A DNA stretch of 54,939 bases from a candidate division KSB1 bacterium (GTDB lineage: Bacteria; Zhuqueibacterota; Zhuqueibacteria; Zhuqueibacterales; Zhuqueibacteraceae), in NCBI GenBank assembly GCA_034506175.1, contig JAPDQB010000043.1, positions 1-54,939 of the forward strand. The letters are read 5' to 3'. Each line of letters opens with the position of its first letter. Position 1 is the stretch's first letter. Below, one piece after another: positions 48,272 to 54,939 of this stretch. The notes under the pieces were generated by a model. That model searched no databases. It was not told the origin of the DNA and saw only the letters and a program-made list of their open reading frames with translations. A program made the position numbers and the translations under genes.

Positions 48272-48633
48272 CTCACATCCGCCCGTCCCGAGATTCTTAA
48301 AAATTCAGTTTGTTCTTCGACCGTCTTGAAACGCGACAGATCAACTTCCTCAAATTCATCGGGCATGGTATGGGTTCGCCGCTTGATGCCTTGGACGATG
48401 CCCATCAGTTGATCTTTCGGCACCTCCGGCGCCTCGGTGACATGGTCTTTGACTGGCACGCCATTTTCGATCTTGAAATTGTAGGCGACCAGCGCCAGAC
48501 TGCCATCGGCTTTTTCCTTGGTAAGGATTCGGTACTCGAATTGTTTGTGCCTTCCGGCGTGGGGGCGGAAAAAGAAAAACTTGTAGAACCGCTCGCCTTT
48601 TTCCAGACTCATCATCGCATGAGGTTTTGGCAT
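48259..48633 (-). CDS. Hypothetical protein
   Basis: Start chosen at ATG 48633 (GGTGA upstream); the frame extends to a TTG at 48648. About 124 aa, soluble, starting MPKPHAMMSLEKGERFYKFF, then HKQFEYRILTKEKADGSLAL and VPKDQLMGIVQGIKRRTHTM. I recognise no family. Its 3' end overlaps the convergent PIN gene by 13 bp. Confidence 0.55.
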   Translation of the reverse strand: MPKPHAMMSLEKGERFYKFFFFRPHAGRHKQFEYRILTKEKADGSLALVAYNFKIENGVPVKDHVTEAPEVPKDQLMGIVQGIKRRTHTMPDEFEEVDLSRFKTVEEQTEFLRISGRADVSYLH

Positions 48634-48760
48634 AGGCTCACCCGGCAAACAAAGATTTTTTGAATCGGATGAAAAGGATGTTTGGAAAACGACAAGGCCA
48701 ACATAGCAATTATTCCCTGAAAAGTCAAATTTTTTTCACGAATATTTTTCACGAACCTTC

Positions 48761-49564
48761 ATGCTTCAAACAACGCAGATCGACGCTGTCACGCAATACC
48801 GCCTGACCCGCACGATTTTGGGCCGAAATCTCTATCATGTGGCGGCGTATTTCGTCGATGGTCTGCTCATCGACACCGGATTCGATTATTTGGCCGAGCG
48901 CTTTTATCAAGCCTTGCAAAATCAGAACGTCGCGCAGATCGTCAACACGCATCATCACGAGGATCACGTCGGCGCGAATTATCTTTTCGAGCAGCGTCAG
49001 GGCCTCAAAGCTTTGGCGCATCAGCTCGCGCTGCCGTTGATCGAAAAACCTCCGCTGAAACTCAAGCCGTATCGCCATGTCGTTTGGGGCGTGCCGAAGC
49101 CTGCGCATCCCGCTGCGATCGGGGCGACGATTTTCACGCCGAAATACTCGTTTCAAGTTTTGCATCTCCCCGGCCATTCGGCGGATCATATCGGCCTTTA
49201 CGAGCCACAGCAAGGCTGGCTGTTCAGCGGCGATTTGTTTTTGAGCGTAAAAGTCCGGGTCCTTCGCCATGACGAAGACGTTCTGGCGGCGATGGATTCG
49301 CTTCGCCGCGTGATCGCATTGCCCTTGCAACGCCTGTTCTGCGGCAGCGGAAAAATTTTTGACAACCCCGGCGAGGTGCTGAGCAAGAAACTCGCGTTTT
49401 ACGAGGAGATTCAGCAGCGAGCCCAAGCGCTGCATCAAAAAGGCTGGGAGCCGGAAAAAATTCGCGATGCGGTGCTCGGCAACGAAGGCGTTTGGCCGTG
49501 GATCTCGCAGGGCGAATTTTCGAAGCTCAATTTGGTGAAGGCGTTTTTGAAACGTGAAACTTGA
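48761..49564 (+). CDS. Metallo-beta-lactamase-fold hydrolase
   Basis: 267 aa. The zinc-binding motif THHHEDHVG stands at ~63-71, followed by PGHSADH (~146) and SGDLFL (~165), giving the metal ligands of the MBL fold. The N-terminus (YHVAAYFVDGLLIDTGFDYL) is the usual beta-strand pair leading to the DTG motif. The C-terminal ~60 residues are helical. Substrate cannot be told; glyoxalase II-like thioesters or other esters are possible. It lies 32 bp upstream of a HAD gene, so the two may be co-transcribed. No clear ribosome-binding site precedes the ATG. Confidence 0.88.
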   Translation: MLQTTQIDAVTQYRLTRTILGRNLYHVAAYFVDGLLIDTGFDYLAERFYQALQNQNVAQIVNTHHHEDHVGANYLFEQRQGLKALAHQLALPLIEKPPLKLKPYRHVVWGVPKPAHPAAIGATIFTPKYSFQVLHLPGHSADHIGLYEPQQGWLFSGDLFLSVKVRVLRHDEDVLAAMDSLRRVIALPLQRLFCGSGKIFDNPGEVLSKKLAFYEEIQQRAQALHQKGWEPEKIRDAVLGNEGVWPWISQGEFSKLNLVKAFLKRET

Positions 49565-49596
49565 GAGGTAAAACGTAATGAGTAATACGAGGTGAT

Positions 49597-50424
49597 ATGA
49601 CACCGGAATCGAATGATTTTGTTCATGTGGATCGACAACCCAAAAATTCCAATATCGAACAAACAAACGACGACGCTGTCTGGCAAAATCTTCGCCGCGA
49701 AGTGCGTGCAATCTCACTGGATTTGTGGGGAACGATTCTCGATGACAAGCAGGCGCCATCGGATACGATTTTGTACAGCGAGGGCCGGCAGAATTTTTTG
49801 CGCGAAGAATTGCAACGTTGCGGTTACGCCATTTCACCGGAGCAAATGCGCGCCGCGTACAAACATGCCTGGCAATATTTCGACGACCTGTGGGCCAAAC
49901 AAATCGCGTTCGGCGCGGCAGAGGGCTTGCGGGAAATGCTGCGTTATCTTCACGCCGAATTGCCAACAGAAAGTTTTGAACGCGTGCGGCAGTATTTTGA
50001 AGAAGCGTATCAAGACCCGCAGCCGTTGGATGGCGCCCTCGAGGCGGTGCAGCGGCTTGCGGCAAATTATCCGCTTGCCCTGATCTCCGACACGGCGTGG
50101 ACGCCCGGCCGCGTGTTGCGGCAAATCTTCGCGCGCTACGAAATTCTCGGCTGTTTTCGCGCGCTGATTTTCTCCGGCGAGGTTGGCAAAACCAAACCGC
50201 ATCCGCAGATGTTTCATCTGGCGCTCGCGGGCCTTGGCGTTCAACCGCAGGCGTGTTTGCATGTCGGCGATTTGCAACACACGGACATTGCCGGCGCGAA
50301 AGCCGCAGGCATGCGCAGCGCGTGGCTTCGCCGGCCGGTGTACGCCGGAAATGAACAGCACAATCACGGACCGACCGTCGTGGTGAAAAGCGTGCGGGAA
50401 GTGGCGGAAAAATTGTTGGGCTGA
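49597..50424 (+). CDS. HAD-superfamily hydrolase with DxWGT motif
   Basis: 275 aa. Motif I is SLDLWGTI with nucleophile Asp42. The usual second Asp of DxDxT is Trp44, as in haloacid-dehalogenase-type and some uncharacterised HADs. Motif II is LISDTAWTP, motif III Lys in EVGKTKPHP, and motif IV GDLQHTDIAGA. A helical cap lies between motifs I and II. The missing acid/base Asp argues against a classical phosphatase. The first ~35 residues are a polar extension. Probably in one transcript with the MBL-fold gene. Confidence 0.88.
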   Translation: MTPESNDFVHVDRQPKNSNIEQTNDDAVWQNLRREVRAISLDLWGTILDDKQAPSDTILYSEGRQNFLREELQRCGYAISPEQMRAAYKHAWQYFDDLWAKQIAFGAAEGLREMLRYLHAELPTESFERVRQYFEEAYQDPQPLDGALEAVQRLAANYPLALISDTAWTPGRVLRQIFARYEILGCFRALIFSGEVGKTKPHPQMFHLALAGLGVQPQACLHVGDLQHTDIAGAKAAGMRSAWLRRPVYAGNEQHNHGPTVVVKSVREVAEKLLG

Positions 50425-50578
50425 TGAAATTTAGGCTTGCTTTTTATCACAATTTGTGCTAACCTGACAAAAAAGCGATCCGATATATTGCAACGATGCA
50501 CAAAGCCTCCACAATTAAAGGCATCAGAGAAAAGAAGATTTCGCGAGCAGATTTTCTTTACATACGAGGTGGCTTCAA

Positions 50579-50944
50579 ATGGAAAAAATGGAGATCAGAT
50601 TGGCGGGGGAAGTGGTTGAGTTTATATTCGGTCCTTCTCACCGTCTTATGTTTGGTGATGAGGGGCAGCCTGGTCTTGAAGTTGGCCGCATCAGAAAAAA
50701 TGGAAAAATTGTTGCCTTCATGTGTTACAGTTTGCCTCATCTCTATCATCGAATTCTCGACGGCCTTAAAGAAAAGCCGATCCCCGAAAAATTTTCTGTG
50801 GAAGCCGTTGACGAAGGCGACAAAGTTACGCCGATTTGCGACCGGCGCGTGAAAAACGCCACGCTTGCCGAAATTGTGCAATGGGTGTGGAAAAAATATT
50901 ATGCGCATCTTGATGAGCCGGCAACAGCGCCAATGAGTGCGTGA
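50579..50944 (+). CDS. Hypothetical protein
   Basis: 121 aa from an ATG with GAGGTGG eight bases upstream. It begins MEKMEIRLAGEVVEFIFGPS and continues KNGKIVAFMCYSLPHLYHRI and VTPICDRRVKNATLAEIVQW. No signal peptide. I do not recognise the family. A possible weak promoter (TTGCTT, 17 nt, TAACCT) lies at 50437-50465. Confidence 0.6.
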   Translation: MEKMEIRLAGEVVEFIFGPSHRLMFGDEGQPGLEVGRIRKNGKIVAFMCYSLPHLYHRILDGLKEKPIPEKFSVEAVDEGDKVTPICDRRVKNATLAEIVQWVWKKYYAHLDEPATAPMSA

Positions 50945-51001
50945 AAAAAATTTGAGAACAAGCATTGGTGAACGTTTTTAAGATAAGGAGGCGATAAACT
51001 G

Positions 51002-51108
51002 ATGGCCATTTCATAAGCGACTGCGGTCATGCAAGACCCTGACCCTTAGGGGCCGAGCCTTGGTGCGCAGCCACGGGCGTAGCTCATACAAGCGAAGCCC
51101 AAGATTTT
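51002..51108 (+). ncRNA. Possible structured leader RNA upstream of korAB
   Basis: The gap before korA starts with GGAGG and a four-codon ORF (ATG GCC ATT TCA TAA). It then shows nested complementarity: CTGCG...CGCAG enclosing the hairpins GGTC-ATGCAA-GACC and CCC-TTA-GGG, followed by CTTGG...CCAAG enclosing GGGC...GCCC. The density of short stems is more than expected for an ordinary spacer. I cannot match it to a known riboswitch class. It could be a regulatory leader or the ruin of a gene. Confidence 0.35.
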
Positions 51109-51153
51109 TTGGCGAGAAAACCTTTTTTCATCATTTTCGATCCGGAGGAAGCT

Positions 51154-53112
51154 ATGCGTCAGAACCAGCTTTCATGGATGACCGGCGGCGCGCAGGGCAG
51201 CGGTGTTGATTCTGCCGCCAACATCTTCGCCAAAGCCTGCACCTACGGAGGTCTCCATGTTTACGGAAAGCGGGAGTATTACTCCAACATCATCGGCGAG
51301 CACAGCTATTTCCAAGTTCGCGTCGCCGAAACAACCGTGCGCGCGCACGTCGACACGGTTGATCTGCTCGTCACCTTCGACGCCGAGACGGTGATCCGCC
51401 ACGGCCACGAAGTCGCGCCGGGGGGCGCTATCATCTTCGATCCAACCTTGAGCAACACCCCCATCAACAAGCTTGAAAACCTCGAGCCGCAAGTCACCAA
51501 ACCGCTGCTGGAGAAATTGCGGCACGAAGAATTGCCCGCCACCATGGCCGGCGCGCTCAAAATGGCCGAGCGCCGCGGCGTGAAAATGTTTCCGGCGGCT
51601 TATGACGACTTTGTGAATGCCCTCATCCAGGAACTGAATGTCGATAGCAGCCGCGCCAAGAAAACGCTGAACACACTGTCGGTGGCGGTTTCGCTCGGCA
51701 TTCTGGAATATGATTTCGACATGCTGGCGCGCGCCCTCGAAGCGCAATTCAGGGGCAAGACCAAAGTCATCGCCACGAATATCAAAGCGGCGGAGAAGGC
51801 ATACGATTTTGGCCGCAGCCAATTCGCCGCGCAGTTCGCTTGCAAATTGCGCAAAGTCAAAACCACCGAGCGCCGGCTTTATCTCACCGGCTACCAAGCC
51901 ATTGCGCTGGGGAAACTCGCCGGCGGCTGCACGTTTCAAACGTATTATCCGATTACGCCGGCGAGCGATGAAAGCGTGTATCTCGAATCGCACGAAGTGT
52001 TCCCCTTGCGAAATGGCAGCGAGAATGGCCGCGCTAGCGAGACCGGTTCCATCGTCGTCGTGCAAACCGAAGATGAAATCGCCGCGCTCACGATGGCGAT
52101 TGGCGCGGCCTTGGCCGGCGCACGCGCAGCAACAGCAACCTCTGGACCGGGTTTCTCGTTGATGGCCGAAGGCACGGGATGGGCCGGCATGAATGAAGTG
52201 CCAGTGGTGATCACGCTGTATTCGCGCGGCGGTCCGGCAACCGGTTTGCCGACGCGCCACGAGCAGGGCGATCTGCGTTTTGCCTTGCACGCCGCACACG
52301 GCGAGTTTCCGCGCCTGGTTTTGGCTTCGGGTGATATCGACGAGGCCTTTCATGACGCCGTCCACGCCTTCAATTATGCCGAGCAATATCAGACGCCCGT
52401 GGTTCACATCGTTGATAAAGCCCTCGCCAACTCCACGCAAACCGTGACGATGTTCGATCTCGACAAGCTTCGCCTCAAACGCGGAAAAATTTTGAGCGAG
52501 GCGGAATTGGCGAGCCTGCAAAACGGCGGGTACAAGCGTTTCGCCTTTGTCGAAGACGGCGTCTCACCGCGCTCGTTTCTCGGCTCCAAGCACGGCCTCT
52601 TTTGGAACACCGGCGACGAGCACGACGAAAGCGGCCACATCACCGAAGATCCGACCAATCGCGTGATGATGATGGACAAGCGCATGCGCAAATTGGAAAC
52701 GGCGGCGCGCGAGATTCCGCTTCACGAGAAATTCAATTTCTTCGGTGACCCCGACGCCCCGGTGACCATCGTCAGTTGGGGCTCAACCAAGGGCGCGATT
52801 CTTGATGCGATGAACGTGTTGCAAGACCAGGGCATGGCGGTGAATTTCCTGCAAGCGCGGTTGATTCATCCGCTGCCGGCAGAGGAATTCACCGCTATTT
52901 TGCGCCGCGCTAAAACAACGATCGGCGTTGAGATGAATTATTTGGCGCAATTTGCCGGGGTCGTTCGCGAGCACACCGGTATCGCGCTGCAGCACCTGAT
53001 CGTCAAATACAATGGCCGCCCGATCTCCCGCGACGAGATTGTCGAAAGCATCAAGAATATCGTCACGAAAAAAACGACTTCCAGAAAGGTGGTGTTGACT
53101 TATGGCGTTTGA
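51154..53112 (+). CDS. korA: 2-oxoacid:ferredoxin oxidoreductase, alpha subunit (gamma-alpha fusion)
   Basis: 652 aa from the ATG at 51154 with GGAGG upstream; the earlier in-frame start at 51109 lacks one. Together with KorB it decarboxylates a 2-oxoacid, probably 2-oxoglutarate, to the acyl-CoA with reduction of ferredoxin. Residues 1-~195 are the gamma domain (SWMTGGAQGSGVDSAANIFA). The alpha pyrimidine-binding domain follows (LTGYQAIALGKLAGGCTFQT, then YYPITPASDE; ATSGPGFSLMAEGTGWAGMN). The C-terminal domain carries VTIVSWGSTKGAILDAM. Such fused subunits are typical of the two-subunit enzymes of archaea and many bacteria. It overlaps korB by 11 bp. Confidence 0.93.
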   Translation: MRQNQLSWMTGGAQGSGVDSAANIFAKACTYGGLHVYGKREYYSNIIGEHSYFQVRVAETTVRAHVDTVDLLVTFDAETVIRHGHEVAPGGAIIFDPTLSNTPINKLENLEPQVTKPLLEKLRHEELPATMAGALKMAERRGVKMFPAAYDDFVNALIQELNVDSSRAKKTLNTLSVAVSLGILEYDFDMLARALEAQFRGKTKVIATNIKAAEKAYDFGRSQFAAQFACKLRKVKTTERRLYLTGYQAIALGKLAGGCTFQTYYPITPASDESVYLESHEVFPLRNGSENGRASETGSIVVVQTEDEIAALTMAIGAALAGARAATATSGPGFSLMAEGTGWAGMNEVPVVITLYSRGGPATGLPTRHEQGDLRFALHAAHGEFPRLVLASGDIDEAFHDAVHAFNYAEQYQTPVVHIVDKALANSTQTVTMFDLDKLRLKRGKILSEAELASLQNGGYKRFAFVEDGVSPRSFLGSKHGLFWNTGDEHDESGHITEDPTNRVMMMDKRMRKLETAAREIPLHEKFNFFGDPDAPVTIVSWGSTKGAILDAMNVLQDQGMAVNFLQARLIHPLPAEEFTAILRRAKTTIGVEMNYLAQFAGVVREHTGIALQHLIVKYNGRPISRDEIVESIKNIVTKKTTSRKVVLTYGV

Positions 53113-54103
53113 ACTTGCAACTTCTCCCGTTCAATATAAAGCTGCCGATTACAAAACCGAGGCGCACAACGACTGGTGCCCCGGCTGCGGCGACTTCGGC
53201 ATCCTGAGCGCCGTGCAGTTGACGCTGGCGGATATGCAACTCGCCCCGCATCGCGTCGTCATTTTTTCCGGCATCGGCTGTTCGAGCAAGCTGCCGCATT
53301 TTGTCAATACGTATGGCATTCACACTTTGCACGGCCGCTCGCTGCCGTTTGCCGTCGGCGCCAAACTGGCGAATCCGGAATTGACCGTAATCGCTGCCGG
53401 TGGCGATGGCGACGGACTCGGCATCGGCGTCGGGCATTTTGTGAGCGCCGGCCGCCGCAATGTCGATTTCACTTACATTCTGTTCAACAACGGCGTCTAT
53501 GGCTTGACCAAAGGCCAGGCCTCGCCAACACTGCGGCTCGGCATCAAAACCAAATCCCTGCCGCAACCGAATATCAACGAGGGCGTCAATCCGCTGCTGC
53601 TGGCGCTGGCAGCCGGCTTCACTTTTATTGCGCGCGGTTATGCTTACGACGTCAAGCATCTGCGCGAGCTGATCCGCCGGGGCATCGAGCACAACGGCTC
53701 AGCGTACATCGACGTGCTGCAACCGTGCCCGACGTACAATGACATCAACACCAAGGATTGGTACGGCGGCGATGACCGCAAGGATCCGCAAACCGGCATG
53801 GCGCTGCCGCGGGTTTACAAGCTCAATCAAAGCGGCTACGATCCGGTGATTGGCCCGAATAGTGATGACGCAGAAATTCAAGCCAAGCTCGGGCATTTCA
53901 TCGAAAAAGCAATGGAATGGGGCGAGCGTGTGCCGGTGGGCGTGTTCTTGAAGAACGACACGGTGCCGAGCTACGACCGACGCATCGCCAAGCGCATCAA
54001 AAATTATTTCGACGCCGCCCCGGCCCGGCGCACCATCGCCGACGCCGAAGGCAAGCCGATGGCGGATTTGGCGGGTTTTTTTGAGGAACTGCGGGTAACA
54101 TAG
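53102..54103 (+). CDS. korB: 2-oxoacid:ferredoxin oxidoreductase, beta subunit
   Basis: 333 aa. This subunit binds thiamine diphosphate (GDGDGLGIGVGHFVSAGRRN, ending ILFNN) and the [4Fe-4S] cluster, with likely Cys ligands in DWCPGCGDFG, GIGCSSKLP and LQPCPTYND. The LFNNGVYGLTKGQ segment is characteristic. It starts inside the end of korA, so production is coupled. A rho-independent terminator follows at 54134. In an anaerobe or facultative organism the pair could run the oxidative or the reductive TCA direction. Substrate specificity is inferred from family resemblance only. Confidence 0.94.
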   Translation: MAFELATSPVQYKAADYKTEAHNDWCPGCGDFGILSAVQLTLADMQLAPHRVVIFSGIGCSSKLPHFVNTYGIHTLHGRSLPFAVGAKLANPELTVIAAGGDGDGLGIGVGHFVSAGRRNVDFTYILFNNGVYGLTKGQASPTLRLGIKTKSLPQPNINEGVNPLLLALAAGFTFIARGYAYDVKHLRELIRRGIEHNGSAYIDVLQPCPTYNDINTKDWYGGDDRKDPQTGMALPRVYKLNQSGYDPVIGPNSDDAEIQAKLGHFIEKAMEWGERVPVGVFLKNDTVPSYDRRIAKRIKNYFDAAPARRTIADAEGKPMADLAGFFEELRVT

Positions 54104-54133
54104 TTTTGTGGCGGTGAGGTTTCGATGAACAAT

Positions 54134-54162
54134 AAAAGCCCCGTTTGTGCAGCGGGGCTTTT
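54134..54162 (+). terminator. Terminator of korAB
   Basis: AAAAGCCCCG (54134-54143) and CGGGGCTTTT (54153-54162) form a GC-rich stem with a T-run, 31 bp past the korB stop. Confidence 0.9.
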
Positions 54163-54252
54163 GTTTTCATGAGAAGTGAAGCTCAACTGGCGCGATGATT
54201 TTTTTGCCTGAACCCATTTTGCGATCAATTTAAAAACAAAGAAGCGCAGCAC

Positions 54253-54432
54253 ATGACCTGGATTCGAACCATTCCTTTAACGAAGGATGCGACGCGCATC
54301 ACGCCGGACTATCATGCGCGCTTGCGGACTGTCGGCTTCGATGATAAAGCGATTCTACAGATCACACTGATTGTGGCCTGGTTCAACGACATCAACCGCG
54401 TCGCCGACGCGCTGCGGGTGGGCCGAGATTGA
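54253..54432 (+). pseudogene. AhpD-like (carboxymuconolactone decarboxylase-type) remnant, internally deleted
   Basis: 59 codons start MTWIRTIPLTKDATRITPDY, resembling the N-terminus of peroxidase-related AhpD-like proteins. They then go directly into LRTVGFDDKAILQITLIVAW and FNDINRVADALRV, the C-terminal helices of the same family. The central ~100 residues with the catalytic CxxC/His region are absent, so this is a deletion derivative without activity. Confidence 0.65.
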
Positions 54433-54436
54433 AGGA

Positions 54437-54735
54437 TTATTCTAATTTGCTTTTGCGAAGGAAAGCTCTGGCTTCGCGTAGGAATTTGCCGGCGTGACGA
54501 ATAAGTTCGGAAGCTTGTTTGCGAGTAATATCTTCTGTCACCCCATAATCGGCGATTTGTCGCGTTTCAAAACCATCACGGAGATAGCGATGATAGATCG
54601 GATCGAGCTTTTTTGTTTTTGCAAATTCTTGCCCGAAGCGCGCAATAACCGCACTATGTTTGGAAAACGAAACGCCACGCGACCAAAGCAATGCTTGCGC
54701 AACATAAAACATCGCATAGTATGCCCCTGAAGCGT
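54437..54735 (-). pseudogene. HEPN-domain protein, N-terminus lost at an IS66 element
   Basis: The frame carries the HEPN core GAYYAMFYVAQALLWSRGVS, then FSKHSAVIARFGQEFAKTKK and DPIYHRYLRDGFETRQIADY, and a C-terminal helix. The first ~30 residues of the family (the helix before SRAYYAMFY) are missing. At that point the sequence changes to the presumed end of the IS66 element. HEPN proteins are usually toxins or partners of nucleotidyltransferase (MNT) antitoxins, and no MNT gene is visible in this window. The apparent start codons upstream belong to the insertion sequence. Confidence 0.75.
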
Positions 54736-54824
54736 ATCCCCTCGGTGAACCGCATCTTTTTTTTGGGGGGTAGATTTCGTATTTTTCCTCCATCGTCGCA
54801 AAGTAAACAACCAGGAGGAAAATC

Positions 54825-54939
54825 ATGTCGTCCGCAACCCCACTCACGCCGCGCGCCCAGGAGATGTTCGCCCGCATTGAGAAGTACCTCGCCAGCGGCC
54901 TCTCCCAGAAAGCTTTTTGTGCGCAGGAAAACCTCGTCT
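54825..54939 (+). CDS. IS66-family accessory protein TnpA, partial at window end
   Basis: The ATG at 54825 follows GGAGG and encodes MSSATPLTPRAQEMFARIEK, then YLASGLSQKAFCAQENLV, up to the window edge. The pattern of a helix followed by SGLSQKAFC...ENL is the N-terminus of the IS66 orfA/TnpA accessory protein. The rest of the element (TnpB and transposase) should follow outside the window. Its left end lies between about 54730 and 54800, where it truncates the HEPN gene. Confidence 0.75.
   Translation, partial: MSSATPLTPRAQEMFARIEKYLASGLSQKAFCAQENLV

Noticed and set aside
48749..50065. A 438-aa minus-strand frame opposite the MBL and HAD genes
   Set aside because: No motif, Arg/His-rich, and fully covered by two well-supported plus-strand genes.
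50496..50852. A 118-aa frame overlapping the hypothetical gene at 50579
   Set aside because: Less protein-like, without a ribosome-binding site. The 121-aa frame has GAGGTGG at good spacing.

Overview
The window comes from a bacterium that secretes large multidomain proteins ending in the C-terminal sorting domain with the QNYPNPFNP signature. That domain is typical of the Fibrobacterota-Chlorobi-Bacteroidota supergroup and related candidate phyla (KSB1, Calditrichota and Ignavibacteria-like lineages). Coding is GC-rich. The three 8 kb reading frames are unbroken, so the several frameshifted small genes nearby are unlikely to reflect general sequencing error.

Layout. 1-2.6 kb: a broken two-gene toxin-antitoxin-like pair, serS, and a C-terminally truncated DUF2255 gene. 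2.6-9.2 kb: a complete rRNA operon on the minus strand (16S, tRNA-Ile, tRNA-Ala, a tRNA-like sequence with an insertion, 23S, 5S), with tandem promoters, two boxA-like sites and a terminator. The 23S gene is split at E. coli position 1931 by a 632-nt group I intron that encodes a single-motif LAGLIDADG endonuclease. 9.2-20 kb: insertion sequences (one intact and one decayed copy of an rve/IS481-like element, plus an IS66 remnant), a Phd/VapC-like pair with a frameshifted toxin, a frameshifted C39-like peptidase gene, and several FN3, propeller and Ig secreted proteins with sorting domains, one of them cut at its 5' end.

20.1-44.6 kb: three head-to-tail genes for giant secreted proteins (2650, 2796 and 2650 aa). 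They share a colinear plan: LamG-like, FN3, LamG-like, 13 Ig-like (invasin/Big_1-like) repeats with carbohydrate-binding-like modules nested inside repeats 1 and 3, a cadherin-like region, FN3 and the sorting domain. The middle one carries an extra N-terminal SGNH esterase domain. This is the most distinctive system in the window: probably a surface or extracellular polysaccharide-binding apparatus that arose by whole-gene triplication.

45-54.1 kb, plus strand: HU, a DUF6483 gene coupled to a proline/glutamate-catabolic dehydrogenase, a PIN toxin-antitoxin-like pair, a metallo-beta-lactamase-fold hydrolase, a HAD protein, and korAB (2-oxoacid:ferredoxin oxidoreductase) behind a possibly structured leader. 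54.2-54.9 kb: two remnants (AhpD-like and HEPN) and the first gene of an IS66 element that runs off the window.

Many intergenic gaps are built from short repeated words (cgtaa, gagtag, ggcaaa, ggttgct) arranged as long imperfect hairpins. The words differ between most loci, but the architecture is the same.
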